Shown: positions 46,760 to 56,676 of the stretch, one piece after another
How the letters are laid out: the number at the start of each line of letters is the position of its first letter
Position numbering within the stretch: the stretch's first letter is position 1
DNA from: Enhygromyxa salina
GTDB lineage: Bacteria; Myxococcota_A; Polyangia; Nannocystales; Nannocystaceae
Length of the DNA stretch: 64,000 bases
Direction: 5' to 3'
NCBI RefSeq assembly: GCF_002994615.1
Contig: NZ_PVNK01000148.1
Span: 1-64,000 of the forward strand
Notes under the pieces: generated by a model
The model's input: only the letters and a program-made list of their open reading frames with translations
Databases searched by the model: none
Told to the model about the DNA's origin: nothing
Translations under genes and position numbers: made by a program

Positions 46760-46776
46760 ATAAATCCAGGATTTAT
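46760..46776. promoter_or_regulatory. Perfect palindrome upstream of the -35 box
   Basis: ATAAATCC-A-GGATTTAT, two perfect 8-base arms around one base, centred about 22 bases upstream of the -35 hexamer. The position fits a transcriptional activator site. The remaining sequence to 47072 is A/T-rich, holds repeated GTACAGC words near 46970-47010, and has no gene. Confidence 0.5.
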
Positions 46777-47072
46777 GGATTTTTGTACGTGCACATCGCG
46801 CGATCTTGCACATATGCCGCTAAATAAACCGGATTTGACGATCAGCTCACCACGAGCTCGATAATGAGCACATCACGCCGACCTCCACACCCAGCCAGAT
46901 TCCACAAATGCTGGAATTACAATTCTGTTAGCACTGGATACCGTGTGCGAAATCGCGCCGCGCCTGTACCACCGTACAGCCGCAACTGTCCCGATTCGTA
47001 CAGCTATGACCGATCAACCACAATCGCGTGGTCGACGCCTACCCACGCCTGGCCTGCCCGCGAAGGGGGTCC

Positions 47073-49442
47073 TCACCTGATCGGGATGCAGACCGGCGCT
47101 TTGTCGGAGTCGTTGGCCTCGTCGCACTCGTTGAGCTCGCCCTGGCCCATGCCGTCGTCGTCGACGACCGCCCACACGACCGCGCCCTCGAGGGCCTGCC
47201 CGCTGTCGAGGGTCACGGTCTCCTTGGCCCCGGCCGGGAGCTGGTTTTGGGTCTCGACCGTGCCGAGGTAGCCGAGGGTCTCCTCATAGAACGAGACGTT
47301 GACCCCGGCCCCGACGCCGAGGCAGCCGAGGTTGGCGACGTCGACCGAGAGCACGAGGTTGGGGCACATCAGCAGCTCCGCGCGCATGTCGAAGAGCACG
47401 AGGTTCGGCGCGCAGAAGTCCGAGGCGCCCTGCACGTTGCGGCGGTAGCCATTGTAGGGATCGTCCATCGGGAACAGCCACGAGCTCTCCTCGTGCACCG
47501 GGATCGAGCCGTCGATCCCAACATTGGTGATGTGGTAGCTGTGCTGGTTCCAGACCGGGCGGGTGCTGACCCAGTTGTCGAGCGCGTCGCCCCAGATCTC
47601 GATGCCAGCGTCGAGGCCCCAGGAGACGTCGGAGTTGGTCGAGAACACCAGCTCGGCCTTGAAGTCGCCGTCGACGTCGGCGACGACCGGGTACTCGGTC
47701 CGCGTGCGCGAAGTGTTGGGATCCTTAAACAAGACCTCGGAGTCGTCCATGACCCCGTCGCAGTTCGGGCCCGGGGGATCGAGCTCGCAGTCGGGCTCGA
47801 CGCCGGGGTAGATGCGGATGAATTTCTCGTCGTTGTAGATGACCTCGTTGCGGCCGTCGCCGTCGAAGTCGAACACCGAGGAGCCGGTCACCCGCGAGGA
47901 GTCGTCCTCGGTCGCGGCCCGCCACAGCTCGGTGAAGGTCACGCCGTCGAACTCCATGACGATGTAGTTGGTCGAGCCCGCGGTCGCGACGTCGGGCTGG
48001 CCGTCACCGTTGAAGTCGGCGATGTTGGGCGCGCCGCCGCGATCGGAGGAGCCAGGGATGTTGGCCTGATCGATCGTCGCCCCAGTCTGGCCGTCGAGCG
48101 CGTAGATGTTGCCGCCGCGGACGAGGATGACCTCGGCCATGCCGTCGTCGTCGAAGTCGGCGACCCCGCAGCGACCGTCGCCGACCTGCGCCTCCCACCA
48201 GATCGAGCCGCTGAAGTCGCCGCCTTCGACCGTGCCCGTGGTCTTGTAGGCCGTGTTGCCGCCGATCAGCTCGGGCCGGAAGTCGCCGTCGAGGTCGGCG
48301 ACGCAAGAGATCGGGCCCTGGCCGTCGCGGCCGATCCCAGCCCCGCCCTCCCACAGCAGCGCGCCGTTGTTCGAGTAGACCGCCGCGCCAAAGATGATCT
48401 CGGGCGGCCCGAAGCCGTCCATGTTGGCGATCGCTACCGCGCCGCTGTTCTCTCCGCCGACGAAGGCGTCGGAGGTCCACATCGGCGTGCCGTCGTTGTC
48501 GATCGCCACGAGGTAGCCGCCCGCGCCCTGCACCACGACCTCGGGGAGCCCGTCCTCGTCGATGTCGCCGACGGCGGGGTTGGCGGTCGAGTCGCTGTGG
48601 AAGGCGGGGTCGGTCACCGACCACAGCTGCTCACCGGTGGCGCCGTTGATCGCCCGGACCACGCCCTGGCTGCTGATCGTGTTCGCGATGTAGGTGTTGA
48701 AGATGATCTCGGGCACGCAGTCGCCGTCGAGATCGGCGACGACGGGGATCGACGAGACGTGGACGTTGGCCGGCGCGTCGGCCGGTGGCAGGTGGGGCCA
48801 GGTGACCGTGCAAGTGCCGTCCATGCAGACCTCTGCGGTCTGACACGCGTCGTCGTCGTCGCACGCGACCTGCTTGCGCTCGCCCCAGGTGAACTCGGGC
48901 CGCGGCGCGAACTGGCTGGGCGGCGGGATGTACTGACAGTTGGGGTCGGCCAGCGAGGGCACGCACAGCTCGAGCTCACCGTCGCAGGTGTAGCCGGGCT
49001 CGCAGGTCGACATCGCCTCCTTGGTCGCGCACGAGAACTCCTCGCACGGTCCATCCGGGATCACGCACTCGCCGAGGTAGCAGACCTGGTCGCCCTCGCA
49101 GCAGATGTCGGCCGGCCCGCAAGCAGGCACGCCGCCGCAGTCGTCGGCGCAGGCGCCCTCGAAGCAGACCTGCCCGCCCTCGCAGCACTCGTCGCCGCAC
49201 TCGAGCTGCTCCTCGGTGCACATCGGGCCCGAGGTGTCGTCCTCGCTGGTGTCCGAGGTCTCGGCGTCGGCGCTGCCCGAGTCCTCGGTGCCCGCGGTCA
49301 CGCCGACCGTGGTCAGGCCGGTCCCCTCGCCGGCCTCGTCAGCTTGGACGCCGTCGTCACCGCAGGCGGCGACCGCGCACGCGACGGCCAGACCGAAGCA
49401 CAGGTTGAGGCTCGGGCTCGAGAAGATCACAGGCATTCGCAT
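47073..49442 (-). CDS. FG-GAP/VCBS propeller lipoprotein with Cys-rich N-terminus
   Basis: 789 residues from the ATG at 49442. Lipobox VAAC, then a Thr/Ser/Asp/Glu linker (AGTEDSGSADAETSDTSEDD), then a Cys-rich region with CEGGQVCFEGAC-like repeats (about residues 70-200), then a seven-blade-type FG-GAP/VCBS propeller with calcium-binding-like DxDxD loops (VADLDGDCVPEIIFN, GDIDEDGLPEVVVQG, ADLDGDFRPELIGG, ADFDDDGMAEVILV, ADFNGDGQPDVATA, FDFDGDGRNEVIYN, ADVDGDFKAELVFS). The C-terminus resembles a CARDB-type domain (LVLSVDVANLGCLGVGAGVN; LNECDEANDSD). Likely a surface-bound protein. The next upstream lipoprotein gene lies 64 bases away on the same strand. Confidence 0.87.
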   Translation of the reverse strand: MRMPVIFSSPSLNLCFGLAVACAVAACGDDGVQADEAGEGTGLTTVGVTAGTEDSGSADAETSDTSEDDTSGPMCTEEQLECGDECCEGGQVCFEGACADDCGGVPACGPADICCEGDQVCYLGECVIPDGPCEEFSCATKEAMSTCEPGYTCDGELELCVPSLADPNCQYIPPPSQFAPRPEFTWGERKQVACDDDDACQTAEVCMDGTCTVTWPHLPPADAPANVHVSSIPVVADLDGDCVPEIIFNTYIANTISSQGVVRAINGATGEQLWSVTDPAFHSDSTANPAVGDIDEDGLPEVVVQGAGGYLVAIDNDGTPMWTSDAFVGGENSGAVAIANMDGFGPPEIIFGAAVYSNNGALLWEGGAGIGRDGQGPISCVADLDGDFRPELIGGNTAYKTTGTVEGGDFSGSIWWEAQVGDGRCGVADFDDDGMAEVILVRGGNIYALDGQTGATIDQANIPGSSDRGGAPNIADFNGDGQPDVATAGSTNYIVMEFDGVTFTELWRAATEDDSSRVTGSSVFDFDGDGRNEVIYNDEKFIRIYPGVEPDCELDPPGPNCDGVMDDSEVLFKDPNTSRTRTEYPVVADVDGDFKAELVFSTNSDVSWGLDAGIEIWGDALDNWVSTRPVWNQHSYHITNVGIDGSIPVHEESSWLFPMDDPYNGYRRNVQGASDFCAPNLVLFDMRAELLMCPNLVLSVDVANLGCLGVGAGVNVSFYEETLGYLGTVETQNQLPAGAKETVTLDSGQALEGAVVWAVVDDDGMGQGELNECDEANDSDKAPVCIPIR

Positions 49443-49506
49443 GCCCGGAGCGTACCGCCTGGCGGCGCCCCGGGTCACGGGGCCTGGCCCACGCCGTCGC
49501 GGAGGC

Positions 49507-50097
49507 TCAGGGCCGCGGTCCGTGGTGGTGATCGACCGACCACTTCCGGTTCTCGCCCACCGCCGAGCTCCCGCCACAGGTCCCCCAGCCGCAGCGCTGC
49601 CCCTCGGGCTTGCAGCGCGTGCCGTCCTCGGGGACCGCCTCCGGGCACTTGGGGTCGACCTCGCGGCAGGCCCAGCGCGGGTAGCTTTCCTCGGGCAGCA
49701 GCTCGACGCCCGTGCACGGGCTGGTGCAGTGGCAGTGGGTCCGGCCGACCACGCACCGCTCGCCGAAGTTCGCGCTCGCGCGCCCGGCCGCACACTCGCT
49801 CGGTCCGAGCTCGCTCTCGAGTTCGCGGTCGACGGCGTCCGCGTGCTCGGCAGCGCCGTCGCCGGTGTCGGGCGGGGCCGCGCCCTCGTTGGGGTTGCAG
49901 GCGACCAGGCCCAGCAGCCCGGGGTGCAATGCATCGTGTCGCCTCGCGCCGGAATTTTCGCCGAGAGCGCGAAGCCAAAACGCCGCTGTACCGGGCGTAC
50001 TGCAAGTTTTGGCGACAAAGCCCTCGGCGAAAAGGCCAAGCGAGGCGGCGCGAGGCATTGCACCCCGGGCTGCTAGGAGCAGGCGCGTCAGCGACAT
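49507..50097 (-). CDS. Cys-rich lipoprotein with a mobile element in frame in its signal peptide
   Basis: 196 residues as it stands. It starts MSLTRLLL, continues through 54 codons contributed by element copy 4 plus its 4-base flank, and returns to GLVACNPNEGAAPPDTG, the lipobox and mature start. Removing 162 bases would give MSLTRLLLGLVAC, a short but normal lipoprotein signal start. The mature part is Cys-rich (CVVGRTHCHCTSPC; CKPEGQRCGWGTC). Because 162 is a multiple of three the frame survives, but hydrophobic core and n-region are now separated by a polar Arg-rich insert, so export is probably lost unless an internal start is used (GTG/ATG candidates exist in the insert). Function of the mature part unknown. 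Confidence 0.7.
   Translation of the reverse strand: MSLTRLLLAARGAMPRAASLGLFAEGFVAKTCSTPGTAAFWLRALGENSGARRHDALHPGLLGLVACNPNEGAAPPDTGDGAAEHADAVDRELESELGPSECAAGRASANFGERCVVGRTHCHCTSPCTGVELLPEESYPRWACREVDPKCPEAVPEDGTRCKPEGQRCGWGTCGGSSAVGENRKWSVDHHHGPRP
49915..50072. mobile_element. 158-bp palindromic CTAG-flanked element, copy 4
   Basis: Same length and orientation as copies 1-3, with perfect 18-base terminal inverted repeats, flanked by CCAG (49911-49914) and CTAG (50073-50076). Unlike the others it lies inside a coding sequence, where the reverse strand is open through the whole element. Confidence 0.87.
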
Positions 50098-50241
50098 GCC
50101 CGGAGTGCACTACACCGACGGTCTCCACCGTGGCCCGAACCCCGGCCACCCCCACAATGGCCCGAATCCCGGCCACTCTCGAGACCCCAATTGGACCCTC
50201 AGAACATTGCCGCACTCCCCTTCAAATGGCATTGGATCAAC

Positions 50242-51171
50242 ATGCCCGGCCCCATCCACCAAGGTCTCCTTTTTCTCCTCAAACAAAACCCATATCTGGT
50301 ATTCGATCTCGCCCATGACTTCGACACCCAAATCCCTCCCCAACACAACAAATTCGAAATTGCATCCAACGAGATACCCAGCCCAGCAAAAGATGGGAAC
50401 ATTCTTCATGCCGACTGGCTCGTCGCCGCTGTATGCGAGAAACAGCCCGCCCTCCGCCGCGTCGCGGGTCTCGCGGTCGAGGTTCAAACCACCGACGACG
50501 TGCTCAAGCTCTACAGCTGGCTCAGCTACGCCGCTGGCGTCCGCAACGTGTTCAGGTGCCGTGGCTGGACGATCGTGTTCGCGCCCGACGCCGACGTCCG
50601 GCGGCGCGCCCAGAACATGTTCGCAGCCGAACCACGCGCATCACCGTGGTTCGTGGAGCCTCACATGCTCCCGCCGATCCACGACGTGGAGCAGGCGGCC
50701 AAAGACATCGACCGGGCGGTGCTCACCGCGGTCTTTCATGCGCGCTCCGAACTCGGGGTGGCCTGTATTCGGGCCACCCTCGAGGCCATGAGGAAAGTGG
50801 CGCACAAACACCGAAGGGTCTATGGTGACCTCATGCGCGCGATGATGACCGAGGAACAACTCGAACAGATCCCCGAGCGCCTGTTCGAGATCGACGACGA
50901 GGCCCCGCTCGGCCCGATGGAGTTGACCGGCGCCTACTACGTCCGGGGTCACCGCGAAGGCCGCGAAGAAGGCCGCTGTGCGGAGGCACGCAAGCTGATC
51001 TTGCGCGTGCTCGAGCGCCGGAGCGTAGCCCTCGACGAGGACCAACGCCACCGGATCGAGACCGCCAGCGATCTATCAACCCTGGAGACTTGGCTCGACC
51101 GAGCGCTCACAGCGTCGAGCACGGCCGAGCTCTTCGGGTCGCGGCCAGACGATCAGGACATCGGCCGGTAG
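50242..51171 (+). CDS. PD-(D/E)XK / Rpn-like family protein
   Basis: 309 residues from the ATG at 50242 ([20 protein letters not shown]). The pattern resembles a large family common in myxobacteria and actinobacteria with a degenerate nuclease core: [11 protein letters not shown] (Asp) then [11 protein letters not shown] (E-x-Q in place of E-x-K), followed by [15 protein letters not shown] and [15 protein letters not shown]. The C-terminal third ([39 protein letters not shown]) is the tail seen in Rpn/DUF4351-type proteins linked to transposition or recombination. Its 5' part is A/T-richer. The last 19 bases overlap carB on the other strand. Confidence 0.7.
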   Translation: MPGPIHQGLLFLLKQNPYLVFDLAHDFDTQIPPQHNKFEIASNEIPSPAKDGNILHADWLVAAVCEKQPALRRVAGLAVEVQTTDDVLKLYSWLSYAAGVRNVFRCRGWTIVFAPDADVRRRAQNMFAAEPRASPWFVEPHMLPPIHDVEQAAKDIDRAVLTAVFHARSELGVACIRATLEAMRKVAHKHRRVYGDLMRAMMTEEQLEQIPERLFEIDDEAPLGPMELTGAYYVRGHREGREEGRCAEARKLILRVLERRSVALDEDQRHRIETASDLSTLETWLDRALTASSTAELFGSRPDDQDIGR

Positions 51172-54100
51172 ACCTCGCGCTCGCTCGGCTCCTCGCCGGC
51201 CAGAAACTGGGGCCGCTGGTGATACTCCTGAAGCGAGACCGCCTCGAGCACGCGGCCGCCGACGCGGGCCGACTCGATCGCGTAGGTCGCCGCGTGGGCC
51301 CCGGCGATCGTCGTGAAGTAGGGGATGTTCGCGCCCAGGGCCGTGCGCCGAATCGACAGCGAGTCGCGGATCGCCTGCTCACCCTGGCTGGTGTTGATGA
51401 CCAGCGCGACCTCGCCGTTGACCATGCAATCGACGATGTGCGGCCGGCCCTCGAGCACCTTGTTGACGGTCTCGCACTCGATCCCGGCCCCACGCAGCTC
51501 GGCCGCGGTCCCGCGCGTGGCCAGGAGCGAGAAGCCGAGGCGGCGCAGGTGCTTGGTCACCGGGATCACGGCCTGCTTGTGGGGATCGCCCACGCTCACG
51601 AACACGACCCCCGCTTGGGGCAAGTTGACCCCGGCCCCGGCCATGCCCGCGTGAAAGGCCGCGCCGAAGTCCATGGCGATGCCCATGACCTCACCGGTGC
51701 TGCGCATCTCCGGCGACAGCAACACGTCGACGCCGGGGAACTTCATGAATGGGAACACCGGGACCTTGACCGAGACGTGCTCGGGCACGCGCTCGCGGAC
51801 GCCGAGCTCGGCGAGGGTCGCCCCGGTCCCGACCAACGCGGCGATCTTGGCGAAGGGCGTGCCGGTCGCCTTCGACACGAACGGCACCGTCCGTGACCCA
51901 CGCGGGTTGACCTCGATGATGTAGAGGCGCTCGCCCTTGAGGGCGTATTGAACGTTCATCAGGCCGACGACGCCGAGCTCGCGGGCGAGGGCCACGGTCG
52001 TCTCGCGGATCGCCGTGACGATCGCGGCCGAGACCGAGACGGGCGGCATGCAGCAGGTCGAGTCGCCCGAGTGGATCCCGGCCTCCTCGACGTGCTCCAT
52101 GACCCCGGCGATGACCACGTCCTTGCCGTCGGCGACCGCGTCGACGTCAAACTCGATCGCGTTGGCCAAGAACTCGTCGATCAGGACCGGGTGATCGGGC
52201 GAGGCCCGGACCGCGAGGTTCATGTAGTTGGTCAGCTGCGCGTCGGAGTGGACGATCTCCATGGCCCGGCCGCCGAGCACGTAGCTGGGCCGGACGAGGA
52301 CCGGGTAGCCGATCTGGTGGGCGATCGTGAACGCCTCGTCGGACGAGCGCGCGACGCCCCAGCGCGGCGCGTGGAGGCCGAGGCGGCTGACGAGCTCGCC
52401 GAAGCGGCCGCGATCCTCGGCCCGGTCGATCGAGTCGGCGGCGGTCCCGAGCAGGCGGTAGCCGGCGCGCTCGATCGCCGAGGCCAGCTTGAGCGGGGTC
52501 TGGCCGCCGAATTGCACGAGCACCCCGACGATCTCACCGCGCGCGCGCTCGGTGTCGAGGATGTCGAGCACGTTCTCGCGCGTGAGCGGCTCGAAGTAGA
52601 GCCGGTCGCTGGTGTCGTAGTCGGTCGAGACCGTCTCGGGGTTGCAGTTGACCATGATGGTCTCGAACCCGGCGTCGCGCAGGGCGAACGCGGCGTGACA
52701 GCAGCAGTAGTCGAACTCGATGCCCTGACCGATGCGGTTGGGCCCGCCGCCGAGGATCACGACCTTCTTGCGATCCGAGACCGCCGACTCGTCCTCGTCT
52801 TCGTAGCACGAGTACAGATAGGGCGTGTGGGCCTCGAACTCGGCCGCGCAGGTGTCGATGACCTTGTAGACCGGGCGGATCCCAACCTGCAGCCGGCGCT
52901 CGCGGACCGCGTCTTCGGAGGTCTGGCACAGCGCGGCGATCCGCGGATCGGCCAGGCCCGCGCGCTTGGCCTCGAGCAGCAGCTCGGCCCTGCAGACCTG
53001 CCCGCGCTTGCCCCTTGCGATGCGCTGCTCGAGCTCGACGATCGCGGCGACGTGATGCAGGAACCACGGGTCGATGCCGGTCCGCTCGTGGACGGTGTCG
53101 ATGCTCATGCCCTGGCGCAGGGCCTCGCCGATCAGCCACAGGCGCTGCGGCGTCGGCCGGCTGATCAGCGACTCGAGCCGATCGAGGTCGCGCGAGCCGA
53201 GCTCGACGTCAAAGCCCCAGGTCTCGGTCTCCATGCTCCGCATGGCCTTGCCGAGCGACTCGCGGACCGTGCGGCCGATCGCCATGGCCTCGCCGACGGA
53301 CTTCATCTGGATCGTGAGGGTGTCGTCGGCGCCCTTGAACTTCTCGAAGGTGAAGCGCGGGATCTTGGTCACGATGTAGTCGATGCTCGGCTCGAAGCTG
53401 GCCGGCGTGACCTTGGTGATGTCGTTGTCGAGCTCGTCGAGGGTGTAGCCGACGGCGAGCTTGGCCGCGAACTTGGCGATCGGGAACCCGGTCGCCTTCG
53501 ACGCGAGCGCCGACGAGCGGCTGACCCGGGGGTTCATCTCGATCACGATCATCCGGCCCGAGCTCGGCTCGAGCGCGAACTGGATGTTGCAGCCCCCGGT
53601 CGTCACCCCGATCTCGTCGACCACGGCCCGGGCCGCGTCGCGCATGGCCTGGTACTCCTTGTCGGTCAGGGTCAGGGCCGGCGCCATCGTGATCGAGTCG
53701 CCGGTGTGGACGCCCATCGGGTCGAGGTTCTCGATCGCGCAGATGACGACGAAATTGCCGCTTTGGTCGCGCATGACCTCGAGCTCGTACTCCTTCCAGC
53801 CGAGGACCGACTCCTCGATCAGGGCCTCGGACCGGAGCGACTCCGACAGCGCGTGCCCGGCCATGTGCTCGAACTCCTCGCGGTTGTAGGCGATCGCGGC
53901 CCCGGCCCCGCCCATCGTGAAGCTCGGGCGGATGATCGCCGGGAAGCCGATCTCGTCGAGGGCCGCGCGCGCCTCCTGCATCGTGTGGACGTAGGCCGAG
54001 CGCGGCACGTCGAGGCCGATCTCGATCATCGCGGCCTTGAAGCGATCGCGGTCTTCGGCCTTCTCGATCACCTCGAGCGGGGCCCCGAGCAGCTCGACGC

Positions 54101-54434
54101 CGTGGTGCTCGAAGATCCCCCGGCGCCCGGCCTCGAGCGCGAGGTTGAGCGCGGTCTGGCCCCCGACGGTCGGCAGGACCGCGTCGGGCTTGGCCTTGCG
54201 CAGGACCTGATCGAGATCCTCGGGCGTCAGCGGCCGGATGTAGGTCTCGTCGGCCAGCTCCGGATCGGTCATGATCGTGGCCGGGTTGGAATTGATCAGC
54301 ACGACCTCGTAGCCCTCTTCGCGGAGGGCCTTGATCGCCTGAGTGCCAGAGTAGTCGAACTCGCAGGCCTGACCGATGACGATCGGGCCGGAGCCAAGGA
54401 CGCAGATTCGCTTGATGTCGGCGCGACGGGGCAT
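51153..54434 (-). CDS. carB: Carbamoyl-phosphate synthase large chain
   Basis: 1,093 residues, the expected length. Makes carbamoyl phosphate for pyrimidine and arginine synthesis from glutamine-derived ammonia, bicarbonate and two ATP. Both ATP-grasp halves are complete: [47 protein letters not shown] and [20 protein letters not shown] in the first; [60 protein letters not shown] in the second. The C-terminal MGS-like regulatory domain follows. carA is not adjacent. Confidence 0.97.
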   Translation of the reverse strand: MPRRADIKRICVLGSGPIVIGQACEFDYSGTQAIKALREEGYEVVLINSNPATIMTDPELADETYIRPLTPEDLDQVLRKAKPDAVLPTVGGQTALNLALEAGRRGIFEHHGVELLGAPLEVIEKAEDRDRFKAAMIEIGLDVPRSAYVHTMQEARAALDEIGFPAIIRPSFTMGGAGAAIAYNREEFEHMAGHALSESLRSEALIEESVLGWKEYELEVMRDQSGNFVVICAIENLDPMGVHTGDSITMAPALTLTDKEYQAMRDAARAVVDEIGVTTGGCNIQFALEPSSGRMIVIEMNPRVSRSSALASKATGFPIAKFAAKLAVGYTLDELDNDITKVTPASFEPSIDYIVTKIPRFTFEKFKGADDTLTIQMKSVGEAMAIGRTVRESLGKAMRSMETETWGFDVELGSRDLDRLESLISRPTPQRLWLIGEALRQGMSIDTVHERTGIDPWFLHHVAAIVELEQRIARGKRGQVCRAELLLEAKRAGLADPRIAALCQTSEDAVRERRLQVGIRPVYKVIDTCAAEFEAHTPYLYSCYEDEDESAVSDRKKVVILGGGPNRIGQGIEFDYCCCHAAFALRDAGFETIMVNCNPETVSTDYDTSDRLYFEPLTRENVLDILDTERARGEIVGVLVQFGGQTPLKLASAIERAGYRLLGTAADSIDRAEDRGRFGELVSRLGLHAPRWGVARSSDEAFTIAHQIGYPVLVRPSYVLGGRAMEIVHSDAQLTNYMNLAVRASPDHPVLIDEFLANAIEFDVDAVADGKDVVIAGVMEHVEEAGIHSGDSTCCMPPVSVSAAIVTAIRETTVALARELGVVGLMNVQYALKGERLYIIEVNPRGSRTVPFVSKATGTPFAKIAALVGTGATLAELGVRERVPEHVSVKVPVFPFMKFPGVDVLLSPEMRSTGEVMGIAMDFGAAFHAGMAGAGVNLPQAGVVFVSVGDPHKQAVIPVTKHLRRLGFSLLATRGTAAELRGAGIECETVNKVLEGRPHIVDCMVNGEVALVINTSQGEQAIRDSLSIRRTALGANIPYFTTIAGAHAATYAIESARVGGRVLEAVSLQEYHQRPQFLAGEEPSEREVYRPMS

Positions 54435-54509
54435 GGAGGCTCGCTCGATCGCGCGCTACTTACCTGGTCAAAGGACCACGCGCAACGGCGCTACCTCCGT
54501 GTCCGCGAG

Positions 54510-54538
54510 CAGCCTGTGGCGCATTGCACCCCGGGCTG
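54510..54538. repeat. Internally deleted 29-bp version of the 158-bp element
   Basis: CAGCCTGTGGC (degenerate left end) is joined directly to an intact right end GCATTGCACCCCGGGCTG, followed by CTAG at 54539-54542. On the minus strand this CTAG supplies the TAG stop of the HEAT-like gene. Confidence 0.6.
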
Positions 54539-55333
54539 CTAGCGCCGCGTGAGCATCTTGCCGTCGAAGGCGTGGTCGTCGTCGAGGTGCTTGCGGATCA
54601 CCGCCGCGTGCTCCGACAGGTCCCAGCCCAGATCCGCGAACCCGTCGAGGATCCGCGAGCACAGCCGGACCGAGTCCTCGCCCGCGGCGTCGAGGTGTTT
54701 GATGAGCGCGCCCTTGGCCTGCTCCTCGGCGTTGGTGATCAGCGCGTCGACGCAGAAGAAGCGCACGTTCTCGTCGGGGTCGTCGAGGTAGGAGCTGAGG
54801 ATCTCGCGGACGCGCTCGTCCTCGATCTCCTTGATGTGGGTCAGCATCTGGAGCTTGGCGCTGGGGTCTCGCTCGTAGACCGGCGGGTGGAACTCGAGCA
54901 GCGCGTCGAGGATCTCCCACTCTTCGCGCTCGTTGGCGACGTCCTCGACGATGCGCAGGGCCCAGGCGATGCCGTCGGCGTCCTTGCAAAAGCGCTTGAT
55001 CGGCCCGAGCAAGGGCTTGCCGATCGCCGAGAGCCGGTTGTAGAGCCAGCCCTTCTCCTCCTCGTCGTCGATGCTCTTGCTCGCGTTCATCTCGAAGCGC
55101 TTGAGCAGCGCGACGTAGGCGTCCTCGCTCTGGCGCTCGAGCGCCTCGCGCTCGGGTGACCCCTCGGCCAGCTTCTCGGCCTTCTCCCAGCTCTGGGCGC
55201 CGAGCTTGAGCAGGTCTTCCATCGCGCCGTAGCGATCGACGGACTGGTTGTACTGGTTCGTGATGCGCTTGGTCAGCTTCTCGACCCGAGTCTTACCGCG
55301 ACCGGATCCGAACAACATGTCTTTGAGTCCCAC
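54539..55333 (-). CDS. HEAT-repeat-like protein, unknown function
   Basis: 264 residues from the GTG at 55333 (GAGG site 5 bases upstream; ATG at 55318 is an alternative). Helical throughout, with HEAT-like pairs (ILDALLEFHPPVYERDPSAK; REILSSYLDDPDENVRFFCV; DALITNAEEQAKGALIKHL). The first 50 residues are basic (SGRGKTRVEKLTKRITNQY). Probably a cytoplasmic scaffold protein. Its stop TAG is part of the CTAG flanking a shortened element. Confidence 0.75.
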   Translation of the reverse strand: MGLKDMLFGSGRGKTRVEKLTKRITNQYNQSVDRYGAMEDLLKLGAQSWEKAEKLAEGSPEREALERQSEDAYVALLKRFEMNASKSIDDEEEKGWLYNRLSAIGKPLLGPIKRFCKDADGIAWALRIVEDVANEREEWEILDALLEFHPPVYERDPSAKLQMLTHIKEIEDERVREILSSYLDDPDENVRFFCVDALITNAEEQAKGALIKHLDAAGEDSVRLCSRILDGFADLGWDLSEHAAVIRKHLDDDHAFDGKMLTRR

Positions 55334-55444
55334 GGCTGCCTCGCTGCGTCGATTGCTTGGATGCCCCTCGGGCGCGGATGCGTCGGACGGAGCTCTCGTG
55401 CCGAATTCTCGGCTTTTACCTCTTGGACCCCGGCCCGGCAAGCA

Positions 55445-55831
55445 TCAGCCGGTCTCGGTCCCGGCGTCCGTGCCAGTCTCGGTCCCGGTGTCCGTGCCGC
55501 CCTCTGTGGTGTCCGTGGTGTCCGTTTCGGACCCCGTCGCGCCCGTGGTCTCGGTGCCGGCCGAGTTCCCGCCGAGCGCGCAGCTCCCGAGCGCGGCCTC
55601 GATGTCGGAGCCAATCCGGTGGCAGCAGTTGTCGGCCTCGCACTTGTAGTCCGGCGGGCAGCTGTCGTCGCCGTCAAACTCGCAGGAGAACAGCACGTCG
55701 TCGGACGGCGGCGTGAAGCAGGCCGCGAGGCCCAGGCCAAGCGCGAGGCCCAGGCCCAGGCCCAGCCCGAGGCCCGATCCCAGGCGCGCGCGCGTCGACC
55801 GTGAGCTGCGTGCGATGACGAACATGGCCAT
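55445..55831 (-). CDS. Small lipoprotein with Leu-Gly repeat signal peptide
   Basis: 128 residues. The signal peptide is an unusual alternating run (GSGLGLGLGLGLALGLGLAAC) written by 6-base repeats, ending in lipobox LAAC. The mature part has six Cys (FSCEFDGDDSCPPDYKCEAD, NCC, GSCALGG) and a Thr/Gly/Glu tail (TDTTDTTEGGTDTGTETG) as in other lipoproteins here. Starts one base after the stop of the upstream gene. Function unknown. Confidence 0.7.
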   Translation of the reverse strand: MAMFVIARSSRSTRARLGSGLGLGLGLGLALGLGLAACFTPPSDDVLFSCEFDGDDSCPPDYKCEADNCCHRIGSDIEAALGSCALGGNSAGTETTGATGSETDTTDTTEGGTDTGTETGTDAGTETG

Positions 55832-55832
55832 G

Positions 55833-56603
55833 TCAAAAGCGGAGGCCGAGCCCTCCGAGGCCCGGGTCGAGCCGCACGCGCGCGCTCTCGGAGCGGGCGG
55901 CTCGGCGGCGGCGGACCCCGTCGACCGAGAACAGGGCGATGCCTGCGATCAGCGTGGCCCCGCCCGCGATGATGAAGCCCCGCGCGATCCACTGGTAGGT
56001 CTGGCCCTGGCTGAGCAGACCCTCGTAATCGGCGGCCACGGGGCCGTAGAGGGTCGTGCGGCCGGTGTCGAGGTCGAAGCTGTAGGCCATGCGCTCGGCC
56101 TCGTCCTGCCGGGTCTCGGCGATGCCGGCCAAGATCCCGCCGGTCGTCGCGAGCGCGACCGCCGAGAAGGTCGTCCACCAGCCCGCCGCCTGGAGCTTGG
56201 GCACGCGCTCGGGCACACCAGCGAGATCGCTGTCGAGGCTCTCGCCCTCGAGGTCGGACTGGGCTCGCGCGGCGTTGGGGTCGTCGGGATCGACGACGGC
56301 TCCGGCCACGCCGCCGCCGGTCGGGACCCCGCTCGGCTCGAGCTCGGTGACCGTCGGCTGGAGGTCGCCCGGGGTGTCCCCCTCGGCGCCCGGCTCGGCC
56401 CCGCTCGCGGGGTCGCCCGCGCCCGGCTCGGCCTCGGGCTGTGACCCATCCGCGGCCGGGTCCGCGGCGGGCGCAGCCACCGACGGCAGCGGGGCCATGG
56501 CCACCGCCAACGCGAGCGCCGCGACAGCGACACGCGCTCGTCGGCGTCGGAGCGGGCCGGCGGCGCCCAGGACCCTGGGGCCTTCGATCGGCGGGGCGAG
56601 CAT
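55833..56603 (-). CDS. Membrane protein with Pro/Glu-rich exported region, unknown function
   Basis: 256 residues from the ATG at 56603. Signal-like segment (VAVAALALAVAMAPLPSVAA), a long Ala/Glu/Pro/Gly linker (SQPEAEPGAGDPASGAEPGA), then two hydrophobic segments (WTTFSAVALATTGGILAGIA; IARGFIIAGGATLIAGIALF) and a basic tail. Unrecognised; the layout is like many myxobacterial envelope proteins of about 250 residues. It is coupled to the next small lipoprotein gene. Confidence 0.7.
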   Translation of the reverse strand: MLAPPIEGPRVLGAAGPLRRRRARVAVAALALAVAMAPLPSVAAPAADPAADGSQPEAEPGAGDPASGAEPGAEGDTPGDLQPTVTELEPSGVPTGGGVAGAVVDPDDPNAARAQSDLEGESLDSDLAGVPERVPKLQAAGWWTTFSAVALATTGGILAGIAETRQDEAERMAYSFDLDTGRTTLYGPVAADYEGLLSQGQTYQWIARGFIIAGGATLIAGIALFSVDGVRRRRAARSESARVRLDPGLGGLGLRF

Positions 56604-56676
56604 GCCGGCGGGAGAATAGCGGCCCGCTCGGGCGCGGCAAAGCCCCCACGCGTGTCCGTCGCAGCTCACAAATGCT

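Noticed and set aside
46864..47271. Plus-strand frame starting in the A/T-rich promoter region
   Set aside because: No ribosome binding site, no family features, and it runs into the opposite strand of the FG-GAP gene.
47028..50318. Plus-strand frame of about 1,100 codons
   Set aside because: Shadow of the FG-GAP lipoprotein gene; runs on through the mobile element only because both are GC-rich.
51948..54542. Plus-strand frame of 864 codons
   Set aside because: Shadow of carB.
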